Of a stretch of DNA of 64,000 nucleotides, positions 49,318 through 57,731 are shown piece after piece. Location: assembly GCA_035759585.1 (NCBI GenBank), contig DASTUP010000187.1, positions 1-64,000 of the forward strand, read 5' to 3'. Positions within the stretch are counted from its first letter, which is position 1. Each line of letters starts with the position of its first letter. The notes below the pieces were generated by a model, which was not told where the DNA came from, ran no database searches, and saw nothing but the letters and a program-made list of their open reading frames with translations. The stretch is from CAMLLJ01 sp035759585. GTDB lineage: Bacteria > Gemmatimonadota > Gemmatimonadetes > Gemmatimonadales > GWC2-71-9. The position numbers were made by a program, and so were the translations under genes.

Positions 49318-51420
49318 ATGCATCACGTGCACGAGACTCACGAGCCCGGGGGGCCGGGCCATCACGATCATGGCCTCATGGATGAGGCGCTCGATCACGG
49401 CAGTCACGGCGACCACGGTGCGCATTCGTCGCGTGCGGGGCACGACAAGCATGCGGGACACTCGCCGGGAATGTTCCGGGACAGGTTCTGGCTCTCGCTC
49501 GCGCTCACGCTTCCGACGCTGATCTGGGGGCACATGCTCCCGCGCCTGCTCGGCTACACGCCGCCGGTGGTCCCCGGGAGTCACTGGATCGCCCCCGTGC
49601 TCGGGACGGCGGTTTTTCTCTACGGCGGCTGGCCATTCGTCGTCGGCGCCGTGCGCGAGCTTCGATCACGCCTTCCCGGCATGATGACTCTCATTGCCCT
49701 GGCGATCAGCGTGGCCTTCGGCTTCAGTGCGGCCGTCACGCTGGGATACGAGGGCACGCCGCTCTGGGAGGAGCTGGCGACGCTCGTGACCATCATGCTG
49801 CTCGGACACTGGATCGAAATGCGCTCGATCGCGCAGGCGCGGGGAGCGCTGGCCGAGCTCGCCAGGCTGCTTCCGGATACGGCGACTCGCCTCGTCCGGG
49901 ATGCCACCGGCGAGCGGTCGGAGGAAGTCCCACTCGCCGCGCTTCACGAGCGGGATGTCATTCTCGTGCGGCCCGGGGCCAATGTTCCGGTCGATGGCAA
50001 GGTGCTGGAAGGACACAGCAGCCTGAACGAGTCCATGATCACCGGCGAGAGCCGGCTCGTGGACAAGGGTCAGGGCGACACGGTGATTGCCGGGACGATC
50101 AACGGCGCCGGATCGCTGCGGGTGGAAGTCACCGGTGCCGGCGACCGGACGACGCTGGCCGGGATCATGCGGCTCGTCGCACAGGCGCAGACATCCCGTT
50201 CCCGGGCGCAGGCGCTCGCGGACCGCGCCGCCTTCTGGCTCACGATCATCGCGCTCGGCGCCGGGGTGGCGACCTTCATCGCGTGGATGGCGATCGGGAG
50301 CGAGGTCGCCTATGCAGTCGAGCGCACCGTCACGGTCCTGGTGATCGCATGTCCCCATGCGCTTGGACTCGCCGTGCCCCTGGTGATTGCCATCTCGACC
50401 ACGCTCGGGGCGCGGAGCGGCCTGCTCGTGCGGGACCGGCGTGGGCTCGAGGAGGCGCGCCTTCTGGACGCCGTCGTTTTCGACAAGACCGGAACGCTGA
50501 CGCTCGGGTCGCATCGCGTCGTGGAAACGAGTCTCGCGGCCGGCCAGGAGGAAGTCGAAGCGCTGCGCCTGGCAGCCGCGGCGGAGCAGGACTCGGAGCA
50601 TCCGGTCGCTCAGGCAATCGTCGCCAGTGCGCGGGATCGGTCCATTCAGATCCCGGGAGCCAGAGGCTTTACCGCGATTCCCGGGCATGGGGTGGAAGCA
50701 GACGTGGAGGGAAACCACGTGGCCGTTGGAGGTCCGAACCTGCTCGCCCGGCGGAAGCTCGCGGTACCGACCGGGCTGCACGCCTTCGGCGAGGCCGCCG
50801 CTGCGCGCGGCCAAAGCGTCATCTACCTCGTCGTCGATGACCAGGTCCGAGCGGCCTTCGCCGTCGCCGACGCCATACGGCCGGAATCAAGAGAAGCGGT
50901 CGCTCGGCTCCATGCGCTCGGCATCGAGGTGGCCATGATGACCGGGGATTCGCAGGCCGTGGCCGACTCCGTTGCCAGAGACCTCGGAATCGACACCGTC
51001 TTCGCGCAGGTGCTTCCCGAAGGGAAAGCGGGCCGGATCGAGGGCCTGCAGGGGAAGGGCAAACGTGTCGCAATGGTGGGCGATGGAGTAAATGACGCGC
51101 CGGCGCTGGTGACCGCCGACGTCGGCATCGCGATCGGAGCAGGCACGGATGTCGCAGTCGAAGCGGGCGACGTCGTACTCGTTCGCAGCGATCCGCGCGA
51201 CGTCGCCCGGATCATCGGGCTGAGCCGGGCGAGCTATCGGAAGATGGTCCAGAACCTCTGGTGGGCGGCCGGTTACAACATCATCGCCATTCCGCTCGCG
51301 GCGGGGGTGCTGGCGGGGTATGGGATCGTTCTCTCGCCGGCAATCGGCGCAGTGCTGATGTCGGTCAGCACCGTCATCGTCGCGGTCAACGCGCAGCTGC
51401 TCCGGCGAGTCCTGCTGTAA
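49318..51420 (+). CDS. copB: heavy-metal P1B-type ATPase, CopB-like
   Basis: This 700-residue pump has a His-rich N-terminus (HHVHETHEPGGPGHHDHG, then more HG/HD pairs) in place of Cys-type metal domains. Motifs: TGES near 240, the metal-site CPH (VIACPHALG, about residue 344), the phosphorylation site DKTGT (Asp about 390), SEHPVAQ, and GDGVNDAP near 587. CPH plus a His-rich start is typical of the CopB/P1B-3 group that exports Cu(+/2+) or Ag. A GGGGGGA lies before the ATG. It is the last gene of the operon. Confidence 0.94.
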   Translation: MHHVHETHEPGGPGHHDHGLMDEALDHGSHGDHGAHSSRAGHDKHAGHSPGMFRDRFWLSLALTLPTLIWGHMLPRLLGYTPPVVPGSHWIAPVLGTAVFLYGGWPFVVGAVRELRSRLPGMMTLIALAISVAFGFSAAVTLGYEGTPLWEELATLVTIMLLGHWIEMRSIAQARGALAELARLLPDTATRLVRDATGERSEEVPLAALHERDVILVRPGANVPVDGKVLEGHSSLNESMITGESRLVDKGQGDTVIAGTINGAGSLRVEVTGAGDRTTLAGIMRLVAQAQTSRSRAQALADRAAFWLTIIALGAGVATFIAWMAIGSEVAYAVERTVTVLVIACPHALGLAVPLVIAISTTLGARSGLLVRDRRGLEEARLLDAVVFDKTGTLTLGSHRVVETSLAAGQEEVEALRLAAAAEQDSEHPVAQAIVASARDRSIQIPGARGFTAIPGHGVEADVEGNHVAVGGPNLLARRKLAVPTGLHAFGEAAAARGQSVIYLVVDDQVRAAFAVADAIRPESREAVARLHALGIEVAMMTGDSQAVADSVARDLGIDTVFAQVLPEGKAGRIEGLQGKGKRVAMVGDGVNDAPALVTADVGIAIGAGTDVAVEAGDVVLVRSDPRDVARIIGLSRASYRKMVQNLWWAAGYNIIAIPLAAGVLAGYGIVLSPAIGAVLMSVSTVIVAVNAQLLRRVLL

Positions 51421-51462
51421 GCGGAGTCCGGGCTCATGGATGGTCGAGCCACCATGCCTCGA

Positions 51463-51792
51463 TCATCCAGACCCGGGAGCCCGGTACGGCATCCCCTGCG
51501 CCTTTCCGAGCATCTCGATCGTCTCTTCCACCGTGAGCAGCGGAGTGGTCTCGGCCGACCGCAACGCGCCACCGGCGGCGATTCCCACGGCAAAGGCCGC
51601 AGCTTCGATGTTCGACGGCGCCTCGATCAGCACGAAGCCGTCGTGCTCTCCGAAGCCATACCAGAAACCGTGCAGCTTCCCGCCGAGATTCTCGACCACG
51701 GCTCGAGCCACCTCACGGCGATCTTCCGGCTTCCTGATGAGCCGCGCCCAGGCCTCCGGCGTATAACTGAAGCGCATGAGATAGTGCGGCAT
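51463..51792 (-). CDS. GYD-domain-like small protein
   Basis: This 109-residue protein has the ferredoxin-like fold pattern of GYD/YCII-type proteins: MPHYLMRFSYTPEAWARLIR, then GGKLHGFWYGFGEHDGFVLI. The function is unknown. ATG 51792 follows GGGAGG by six bases. It is the last gene of a small minus-strand string with the DUF2164-like protein and a lipoprotein. Confidence 0.82.
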   Translation of the reverse strand: MPHYLMRFSYTPEAWARLIRKPEDRREVARAVVENLGGKLHGFWYGFGEHDGFVLIEAPSNIEAAAFAVGIAAGGALRSAETTPLLTVEETIEMLGKAQGMPYRAPGSG

Positions 51793-51815
51793 CGGATCCT
51801 CCCAGGGCGGCGCGG

Positions 51816-52085
51816 CTACTTCCGGCGCACCGACGTTCCCTTCGGCCAATACGTGAACTCCGGCACGTGGCACACGCCTTCGAGGTCCGCCACGCGGTCG
51901 CGCAGAAACGCCTCCGCGGCAGCAACGCCCGCGTTGTAGGCGGTCGGCGCGATTTCCCTCAGGACGAACTTCAGAAGCTGCCGCGCCTGCAGCTCGCTGA
52001 CGTCGACCTCAAGCTCCTCGGAGCAATAGCGACGAAGCGATGACAGCGCCTGCTTTTCGGCATCGGGGGAAAATTCGATCTGCAT
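51816..52085 (-). CDS. DUF2164 family protein
   Basis: This 89-residue protein fits the small family with IEFSPDAEKQALSSLRRYC, QARQLLKFVLREIAP and YNAGVAAAE. Function unknown. It starts three bases after the stop of the lipoprotein gene and 23 bases before the GYD-like gene. Confidence 0.85.
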   Translation of the reverse strand: MQIEFSPDAEKQALSSLRRYCSEELEVDVSELQARQLLKFVLREIAPTAYNAGVAAAEAFLRDRVADLEGVCHVPEFTYWPKGTSVRRK

Positions 52086-52088
52086 GAG

Positions 52089-52349
52089 CTATCGGGTCAG
52101 TCCGCCATTGCACGTGATCTCCACCGCGGCCTCGTTCGAGCGCGTCAGACTATCGGCCGGTGTCACCACGACCGGGCTTCCCGGCCCCAGTTTCGCCGAG
52201 CCGCCGCGCCGCAGCTCCTCGGCGTAGCACTGTCCGGCAATGACCTGGGATCGCCCGTAGGTGCGGAGGGGTGCGCAGCCGGCAGCTGTGAGGAGCAGCA
52301 GGAGGAATGAAAGGCGGCGCCCGGAAGCGGCGCGAAGGCACCAGACCAT
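52089..52349 (-). CDS. small lipoprotein
   Basis: This 86-residue protein has a signal ending in a lipobox (LTAAGC) and a short mature part with two Cys (GQCYAEELRRG and ITCNGG) likely joined by a disulfide. ATG 52349 has AGGAGGGG six bases before it. No family recognised. Confidence 0.7.
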   Translation of the reverse strand: MVWCLRAASGRRLSFLLLLLTAAGCAPLRTYGRSQVIAGQCYAEELRRGGSAKLGPGSPVVVTPADSLTRSNEAAVEITCNGGLTR

Positions 52350-52527
52350 GAGCCCCTCCTGACACGGATCACGGAAATAGATCACCAGCGGCGCCCGGGA
52401 CGGCTCGTCCATGTTACGAAGCAACCCGGGATCCCGCCACTCCAGCCTTCCCGGAGCCGGCCAAACGGGCGAATGGCGTGTCCCCGGTGTCCCGCCTGGC
52501 CCGGCGGGCCTTGCCGGGGCCGTGATT

Positions 52528-52546
52528 TGTAACTATGTATGTTACA
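52528..52546. promoter_or_regulatory. Rrf2 operator overlapping the start codon
   Basis: TGTAACTATGTATGTTACA has perfect six-base arms around a seven-base spacer; its last base is the A of the rrf2 ATG. Confidence 0.65.
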
Positions 52547-53010
52547 TGCCCCGCAGCACCCGATTTTCCGTCGCGCTGCACGTGCTCACGCACCTGGTCG
52601 ATCGCGCCGGTCCGCGGACATCGGCGCAGCTGGCCGGATGCGTGGGAACCAACCCCGTCGTTGTCCGCCGGACACTCGCGGGACTGCGGGACGCAGGATT
52701 GGTGACGTCCGCGCGCGGCACCGGTGGCGGATGGGCACTCGCACGGGACCCTGCCCGGATTTCATTGCGCGACATCTACCAGGGCCTCGGGGAGCGCCTT
52801 CTCCAGGGAATCGACGTGACGGGTCCCGGCGTTCGGAGCGCACCTGGGGGGAGCTGCCGGATCCAGCGCGCCGTGGCCGGGACACTCGACGACTTCGTCA
52901 ACGAGGCGGAATCGCTCCTGGCTGCGCGGTTGGCAAATATCACGCTCGCCACACTCGCGGCGCGCGTCCGCGAGCTCCGCCCAGCGAAACGCGCAGCGTC
53001 TACCAGGTGA
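52546..53010 (+). CDS. Rrf2 family regulator (YwnA-like)
   Basis: This 154-residue protein has the Rrf2 winged helix: TRFSVALHVLTHLVDRAG, SAQLAGCVGTNPVVVRRTLA and VTSARGTGGGWALARDP. It lacks the three-Cys cluster of NsrR/IscR, with only two scattered Cys, so an Fe-S sensor is unlikely. A dyad at the start codon points to autorepression. Its stop lies six bases before the thioredoxin-reductase-like gene, so that enzyme is probably its target. Confidence 0.9.
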   Translation: MPRSTRFSVALHVLTHLVDRAGPRTSAQLAGCVGTNPVVVRRTLAGLRDAGLVTSARGTGGGWALARDPARISLRDIYQGLGERLLQGIDVTGPGVRSAPGGSCRIQRAVAGTLDDFVNEAESLLAARLANITLATLAARVRELRPAKRAASTR

Positions 53011-53015
53011 GGCCC

Positions 53016-53927
53016 ATGCAATCCTTCGACGTCGTCATCGCCGGCGGGAGCTTTGCCGGCCTCTCCGCGGCCATGCAGCTCGCGCGGGCGCGGCGGCGCG
53101 TCCTCGTCGTGGACGCCGGCCGTCCGCGCAATCGCTTTGCACACGCATCGCACGGCTTCCTGGGCCAGGATGGCCGATCGCCGACCGAGATACTGCGCAC
53201 GGCAAGAGCGCAGGTCCTCGCCTATCCGACCGCCGAGGTGCGTGAAGACGAGGCGACGAGGGCGGTGGAACGCGACGGTGCGTTCCGGATCGAGCTCGGC
53301 TCGGGATCGAGCGTAGGCGCGCGGCGGCTGATTCTCGCAACGGGCGTCGTCGATGAGCTGCCCGATCTCCCCGGCCTCCGCGAGCGTTGGGGCAGGACCG
53401 TGCTGCACTGCCCGTACTGCCATGGCTACGAGGTTGCCGACGGCCGGCTCGGGATACTCGCCGTCGGCGAGGCGAGCGTGCACCAGTCGCTTCTCCTTCC
53501 CGACTGGAGCAGCGACGTCACGCTCTTCACGAACGGGACCTTCGAGCCCGGGGCGGAACAGCTCCAGGCCCTGGCGGCTCGCGGCGTGCGCATCGACCAT
53601 CGCCCGGTGCTGGAGGTCGTGGGGGACAGCGATACGTTTGCCGGCGTGCGCGTGCTGGACGAGGGCGGTACCGCGCTGGTCGCGCTCGACGCGCTCTTCA
53701 CCGGCTCACGCACTCGCATGGCGAGCCCGCTCGCCGAGCAGCTTGGCTGTGCCTTCGACGAAGGACCCTTCGGCCCGGTCGTTCGCACCGACGCGTGGAA
53801 GGAAACGACGGTGCCGCACGTGTTCGCCGCGGGCGACCTCGCGCGGGTGCCGCACAATGTCAGCTGGGCTTCGGCTGATGGGGTAACTGCCGGTATCGGT
53901 GCGCACCGGTCGCTCGCGCTGCCCTGA
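53016..53927 (+). CDS. NAD(P)/FAD-dependent oxidoreductase, thioredoxin-reductase-like
   Basis: This 303-residue protein has the FAD-binding GGSFAGLSAAMQLAR, a redox CPYC in HCPYCHGYE, the NAD-binding region GILAVGEASVHQSLL and the C-terminal AAGDLARVPHNVSWASADG. It is the short single-chain type and may reduce a thioredoxin-like or low-molecular-weight substrate. It is in an operon with Rrf2. The convergent universal-stress gene runs 222 bases into its 3' end on the other strand. Confidence 0.92.
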   Translation: MQSFDVVIAGGSFAGLSAAMQLARARRRVLVVDAGRPRNRFAHASHGFLGQDGRSPTEILRTARAQVLAYPTAEVREDEATRAVERDGAFRIELGSGSSVGARRLILATGVVDELPDLPGLRERWGRTVLHCPYCHGYEVADGRLGILAVGEASVHQSLLLPDWSSDVTLFTNGTFEPGAEQLQALAARGVRIDHRPVLEVVGDSDTFAGVRVLDEGGTALVALDALFTGSRTRMASPLAEQLGCAFDEGPFGPVVRTDAWKETTVPHVFAAGDLARVPHNVSWASADGVTAGIGAHRSLALP

Positions 53928-54590
53928 GCGAACGATGAGCACCGACATCGGGGCGGTTCGCGCAAGCCGCCGGGCCACGCCCCCCAGCGGATCTGCCGTG
54001 TCCTGACCACTCCGGCCGATGACGATGAGATCGACAGGCACGCGCTGCGCGATGGTCAGCAGCGACGCGGCCGGATCACCCTTGCGAACGACGGCGGGCA
54101 GGTGAGCGACCTCCAGCGCGGCATCGAAGTGGCGCGACACGGAAAGGGCGGAATCGAGCACGTTCGGCGACGCCGCGGCACCATGGAGTCCCGCCAGGAT
54201 GCGCCGCGGCCGCGTGGCGCCGCCGGCACCGACGACGAGCACCGGCACCCGCGCGTGACGGAGGAACCGCTCACCGGTGCGGCCATCGTTGCCCCCGGCA
54301 AGGTTGCGGCCGAGGACGAGCAGATCCGCCTCGAGCTCGGCAAGGAGACCGTCCATCTCGCGCCGTGGGTCGCCCACACGCACGTGGAGCCCGAGCGACT
54401 CGGAGCCGAAGGTGGATGCAAAGCCCTCGAGCGCATCCATGGCGCGGCGCTGCATGGCCAGGTCCCCACGCGGAATCACCCAGGCGACATCGATGCGGGT
54501 CTCCGTCCCGGCAAATTCCCGGGCCCACCGCACCGCTCGCAGCGATGGCGGCCGGAAATCAACCGCAACCAGTATCTGCCGAAAGTTCAC
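53706..54590 (-). CDS. tandem universal stress protein with antisense-overlapping C-terminus
   Basis: This 294-residue protein starts with GTG and has two UspA-like halves: QILVAVDFRPPSLRAVRWAR then VLVVGAGG (about 5-135), and RRILAGLHG then DLIVIGRSGQD and SVLIVRSGQ (to about 220). The last 75 residues lie antisense to the convergent oxidoreductase gene and have no domain-like sequence, suggesting loss of the natural stop. The start overlaps the DksA-like stop (GTGA), so they are coupled. USPs bind ATP or respond to stress and starvation. Confidence 0.8.
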   Translation of the reverse strand: MNFRQILVAVDFRPPSLRAVRWAREFAGTETRIDVAWVIPRGDLAMQRRAMDALEGFASTFGSESLGLHVRVGDPRREMDGLLAELEADLLVLGRNLAGGNDGRTGERFLRHARVPVLVVGAGGATRPRRILAGLHGAAASPNVLDSALSVSRHFDAALEVAHLPAVVRKGDPAASLLTIAQRVPVDLIVIGRSGQDTADPLGGVARRLARTAPMSVLIVRSGQRERPVRTDTGSYPISRSPADIVRHPREVARGEHVRHRRFLPRVGANDRAEGSFVEGTAKLLGERARHASA

Positions 54591-55003
54591 GGTCCCTCCC
54601 TGATGCCGGGCGGCCTGCGGCCACCGCTGCACTCGAAGCAGGATGTCGTCTCGGGTATGGCGCTCAGCCGCGCGAACGGGATCGGGGTCCGGCAGGCGAT
54701 ACAGGTGCCGTAGGTGCCCGAACGCATCCGGCTGAGGGCGTCGAGGATACGCAGCAGTCGCTCGGGCACGCGCCCGTCGCGCGCCGCCAGCATTGCCGAC
54801 GTGGCATCGGACGCTGCCGGAGACCACCCGGGATCCACACCGGCTGCATCGTGCTCCGCGGCCGATGACGCCACGTGCATCGCGGCGTCCGCGTCATGGT
54901 CCTCGTCCTGGAACAGCGCGGGCTGCCCACCGAGCCGCCTGAGCTCGAATCGAAGCTCGGCCCAGAGCTCGTGGAGCTCATCGGGCGTCAGGTGCGTTGC
55001 CAT
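54587..55003 (-). CDS. TraR/DksA-type zinc finger protein
   Basis: This 138-residue protein has a helical N-terminal half and a C-terminal C4 zinc finger (CIACRTPIPFARLSAI then CFEC) of the TraR/DksA type. Such proteins bind RNA polymerase or modulate the stringent response. The middle is Ala/Asp-rich. The coiled-coil tip Asp residues needed for DksA activity cannot be placed with confidence. ATG 55003 follows GGAGAG. It overlaps the preceding gene by 16 bases. Confidence 0.82.
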   Translation of the reverse strand: MATHLTPDELHELWAELRFELRRLGGQPALFQDEDHDADAAMHVASSAAEHDAAGVDPGWSPAASDATSAMLAARDGRVPERLLRILDALSRMRSGTYGTCIACRTPIPFARLSAIPETTSCFECSGGRRPPGIREGP

Positions 55004-55554
55004 TGGCCACTCTCCAGTCGTGAATGATCCAGGTGGCGCGACGACTCCCACTGAGCCATCCGGCGCCAGAGCCCCGCGCCACGGACGGCTCCCCACATCC
55101 GGCGTGCAGCAGCCATCGTGAAGACTGCAGGCGCGTCCGACCCGACCGGGACGGTCATCGACCAGAGCGCCGGACGGCCTTCGGCCGCAGGTATCGGGGA
55201 GATCCGTCCGATCTCTTCGTCCCCCAGGGAAAGGCGAAACGAATCCCCGTCAGCCTGTGCGACCAGCCTGGGGATGGCTTCGGGCTCGCTTCGCTGACGA
55301 AAGGTGACCAGGAGGAGACGCAGCGTGTCGCCGACTTCCGCCTGCGTCGCGGGGGTTGCGCCGGCGAATTGCGCCTCATATGCAACGCGCCCCGCATGCG
55401 CGGCCCATGCCGCGGATGCAGCCGCGTCGGAAGTATGAAAACCGTGGAGCGAGAGCAGGATTCGATCGTTCTCGCCCCTGGTCAGGGCTCCGATCGACGT
55501 GCTGCCCTGATCGAGGTGATAGAGAACCGGAGAAGTACCGCGATGGAAACGCAT
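54988..55554 (-). CDS. hypothetical protein, first gene of the stress cluster
   Basis: This 188-residue protein is not recognised. It is soluble, with a beta-like N-terminal half (PVLYHLDQGSTSIGALTRGE) and an Ala/Glu-rich helical part. ATG 55554 has CAGGAG six bases before. It leads a coupled string with the DksA-like and universal stress genes, which hints at a stress role. Confidence 0.65.
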   Translation of the reverse strand: MRFHRGTSPVLYHLDQGSTSIGALTRGENDRILLSLHGFHTSDAAASAAWAAHAGRVAYEAQFAGATPATQAEVGDTLRLLLVTFRQRSEPEAIPRLVAQADGDSFRLSLGDEEIGRISPIPAAEGRPALWSMTVPVGSDAPAVFTMAAARRMWGAVRGAGLWRRMAQWESSRHLDHSRLESGQWQRT

Positions 55555-55622
55555 GGCAAGCTCCTGCGTCGGTCGACGCGCATGGTCACAGGGCGTGTGG
55601 CCGCAGCCACCCGAAAACGGAA

Positions 55623-55652
55623 CGCCCCGCCTGCACACACGCAGGCGGGGCG
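55623..55652 (-). terminator. stem-loop, possible minus-strand terminator
   Basis: CGCCCCGCCTGC (55623-55634) and GCAGGCGGGGCG (55641-55652) pair around ACACAC. On the minus strand TTCCGTTTTC follows. It lies 28 bases after the small ORF stop at 55680. Confidence 0.65.
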
Positions 55653-55679
55653 AAATCGGGAGCGCTGCGATCGACCGTT

Positions 55680-55775
55680 CTACGCGGGAGTGACCACCGT
55701 CGAACGGAGACGCGGAGTACCGAGCCTGGGCGTGGAATAGGCGGGCTGGACGCGCGCGGAAACGGGGAGCGACAT
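55680..55775 (-). CDS. possible 31-residue small protein
   Basis: A short ORF with GGAGCGGGG directly before its ATG encodes a Pro/Ser/Arg/Val-rich peptide ending TVVTPA. A terminator-like stem follows. There is no homology I can name, so this is a candidate only. Confidence 0.3.
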   Translation of the reverse strand: MSLPVSARVQPAYSTPRLGTPRLRSTVVTPA

Positions 55776-56128
55776 CCCCGCTCCGGCGCGCGTCCGAGGC
55801 ACGCGCATTTCAGACACACGTGTTCTGTGCAGCCCGCTCGGGATTGCGAGGAGCGGATCCGCTGTGTGGCCGCATTCTGACGCTCGGGCTCGGCGGTGGA
55901 CCACTGTGAATGACCCCCAGGTCTCGATCTGTTGAACGGGGCCGGTGCGCGGTCGGCCGCGCATGCGGCGAACGGAGCACCGACCCCGGAGTGAACCAGC
56001 TGCAGATGGATAATAGCCGCATCGGCGGTGAAACTCAACGCACCTTACGACGCGTACCAGGAGGTGCGTTGAAGAATTCTTTCTGCGGTGCGTCCGCCGC
56101 TTCCCCTCAATGGATGCTCGGGAGTGAC

Positions 56129-56458
56129 ATGAATCTGTACGACTCTCACACGCTCGCCCGGGAGGCGGTCGCTCGGCCTGGACGGCCGGGATTCGCTTTG
56201 GCGCACGATCACGCAGACGCGCGACTCGTCGTCTTCCGGATCGATCCCGGCCAGCAGGTCGCGCCGCACACGAGTCCCGCGAGCGTTTTCCTGGTCGTGA
56301 CTTCCGGAAGCGGCTTCATCTCCGGCGCCGACGGTGAGCGCGCCGTAGCGGCCGGGGCGATCGCCGCCTTTGCGCCCGGCGAGCGGCACGGCATGCGGGC
56401 CGCGGAGGAGCAGCTCGTGATCGCGGCGTTCATCGCGCCGGGTCCGGGAGGGCGGTGA
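56129..56458 (+). CDS. cupin domain protein
   Basis: This 109-residue single-domain cupin shows VVFRIDPGQQVAPHTSPASV and the second motif FAPGERHGMRA. Only two His are available and the usual Glu is replaced, so metal binding is doubtful. CGGGAG lies before the ATG. It overlaps by position, two bases apart, with the truncated membrane gene at 56461. Confidence 0.88.
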   Translation: MNLYDSHTLAREAVARPGRPGFALAHDHADARLVVFRIDPGQQVAPHTSPASVFLVVTSGSGFISGADGERAVAAGAIAAFAPGERHGMRAAEEQLVIAAFIAPGPGGR

Positions 56459-56460
56459 CG

Positions 56461-56697
56461 ATGGACCGGTTCGTCCGCGCATTCCTCCGCGCGTCGCTCG
56501 CCTGGCTCGGTCTCGGCGTCACGCTCGGCGTCGCCAGGGCGGTGCATCCGGCGTGGATCGCGTATCGGCCCGCGCATCTGCACATGAACCTGCTCGGCTT
56601 CGTCACGATGATGATCTTCGGCGTGGCCCTTCACGTGATCCCGCAGTTCACGGGGCGACCGCTGCACACTGTCGGGCTGGCGAGGCCGCAGGGGTAG
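56461..56697 (+). pseudogene. truncated cytochrome-c-oxidase-subunit-I-like protein
   Basis: The 78 codons read as the N-terminal two helices of the cbb3/NorB-like small subunit-I family: AYRPAHLHMNLLGFVTMMIF and GVALHVIPQFTGRPLH, with two His that bind haem in full-length relatives. The frame then hits a stop; family members continue for two or more further helices (about 130-150 residues). No good continuation is readable in other frames. It follows the cupin by two bases. Confidence 0.55.
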
Positions 56698-56911
56698 TCG
56701 CGCATCCCGCCCGGATCCTTGCAGCCTCCGCGTACGCGGATCGGCCCTGCGGGAGCCGTCCTTCTCTGCAGATCCTTGCGCGTCCCGACCGAACCGATTG
56801 GGGCACGGATTCGTACTTTCGCGCACAAGCCGACGATCCTTGCACTCCGGGTCGTGGCGCGGGCGTTGCGCGCAGGCGGTCATCGATCCATCCCCCCCAT
56901 GGAGGTTTCCG

Positions 56912-57658
56912 ATGATCCCTTCCCGCAGTCTCGCGCTGGCAGTTGCCGCCACCCTCGCCCTTGGCGCCTGCAGCACCGAGGAGTCCCCTCTGGCCGAGGC
57001 GGCCAGCGCCGCTCCCGCATTCGACCAGGCGGAGACCGGCAATGGCGCACCGAGCGGCGAGCACTTCACCCTCAACATCATCGGCATGAAGCACGACAAG
57101 AGCGCCGAGATGGATGAGCTCGGCGGCCACGTCATCTTCGTCGACCTCGGCAGCCGTACCGGCGACGCCGTGACGACGAAGATCATGCTGTCGGAGGGCG
57201 AATTCGCCGTGCTCGACAAGAACGGCACCGACGGACGTGCCGGCTTCCAGCTTCCCGCACCGGCCGGCGGCACCGCGTACCAGGTGTATGCCCGGCCGCT
57301 CGGCACCCCGGGAGGCATGGCGAAGATCACTACCTGCGCCGAGGAAGTCGTGGTGGACGGGGTGGCGGTGGTGGATGAAGTCTGCTCGACCGAGAACGAG
57401 GTGTTCGTCCGCTCCGCCGGCAAGGGGAACAAGTTCGAGAACGTCACGCAGTCGCTCACCACGATCGTGATCGATGACGACGTGACCACGACGTACGACG
57501 AGACCACGGCCTATACCGCGTGCGGCGGCACGGATACCGACGGCGACGATGCGCCCATCCGCGTCGACCTGTTCAACGCATGCCTCGAGAACTACTTCTG
57601 GAAGTACGACAACAACGGGCTGCGGATCCTGCAGGTCCGGTTCTACCCGGCGAGCTGA
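56912..57658 (+). CDS. lipoprotein of unknown function
   Basis: This 248-residue lipoprotein has a lipobox (LALGACSTE) and a beta-rich mature part with ENVTQSLTTIVIDDDV and repeated acidic stretches. Four Cys are present (ITTCAEE, DEVCSTE, TACGGTD, FNACLEN), likely in two disulfides. GGAGG precedes the ATG by seven bases. No family is recognised. It ends at a terminator convergent with the kinase gene. Confidence 0.72.
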   Translation: MIPSRSLALAVAATLALGACSTEESPLAEAASAAPAFDQAETGNGAPSGEHFTLNIIGMKHDKSAEMDELGGHVIFVDLGSRTGDAVTTKIMLSEGEFAVLDKNGTDGRAGFQLPAPAGGTAYQVYARPLGTPGGMAKITTCAEEVVVDGVAVVDEVCSTENEVFVRSAGKGNKFENVTQSLTTIVIDDDVTTTYDETTAYTACGGTDTDGDDAPIRVDLFNACLENYFWKYDNNGLRILQVRFYPAS

Positions 57659-57671
57659 ACCTTCCGCACGA

Positions 57672-57711
57672 GAACGAGCCGCCCGGGCCTGTCAGCCGGG
57701 GCGGCTCGTTC
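57672..57711 (+). terminator. terminator between convergent genes
   Basis: GAACGAGCCGCCC (57672-57684) pairs perfectly with GGGCGGCTCGTTC (57699-57711), with a 14-base loop. It serves the lipoprotein gene and, on the other strand, the kinase gene. Confidence 0.7.
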
Positions 57712-57731
57712 GCATTCGGGTGGCCCAGGAC

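Larger units (their letters stand above)
55555..56128. other. 574-base region without a firm gene
   Basis: This gap between divergent genes holds a perfect 12-bp stem-loop at 55623, a possible 31-codon ORF at 55680-55775 on the minus strand, and an ACACGTGT palindrome near 55816. No tRNA, IS end or conserved longer ORF is seen. Confidence 0.5.
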
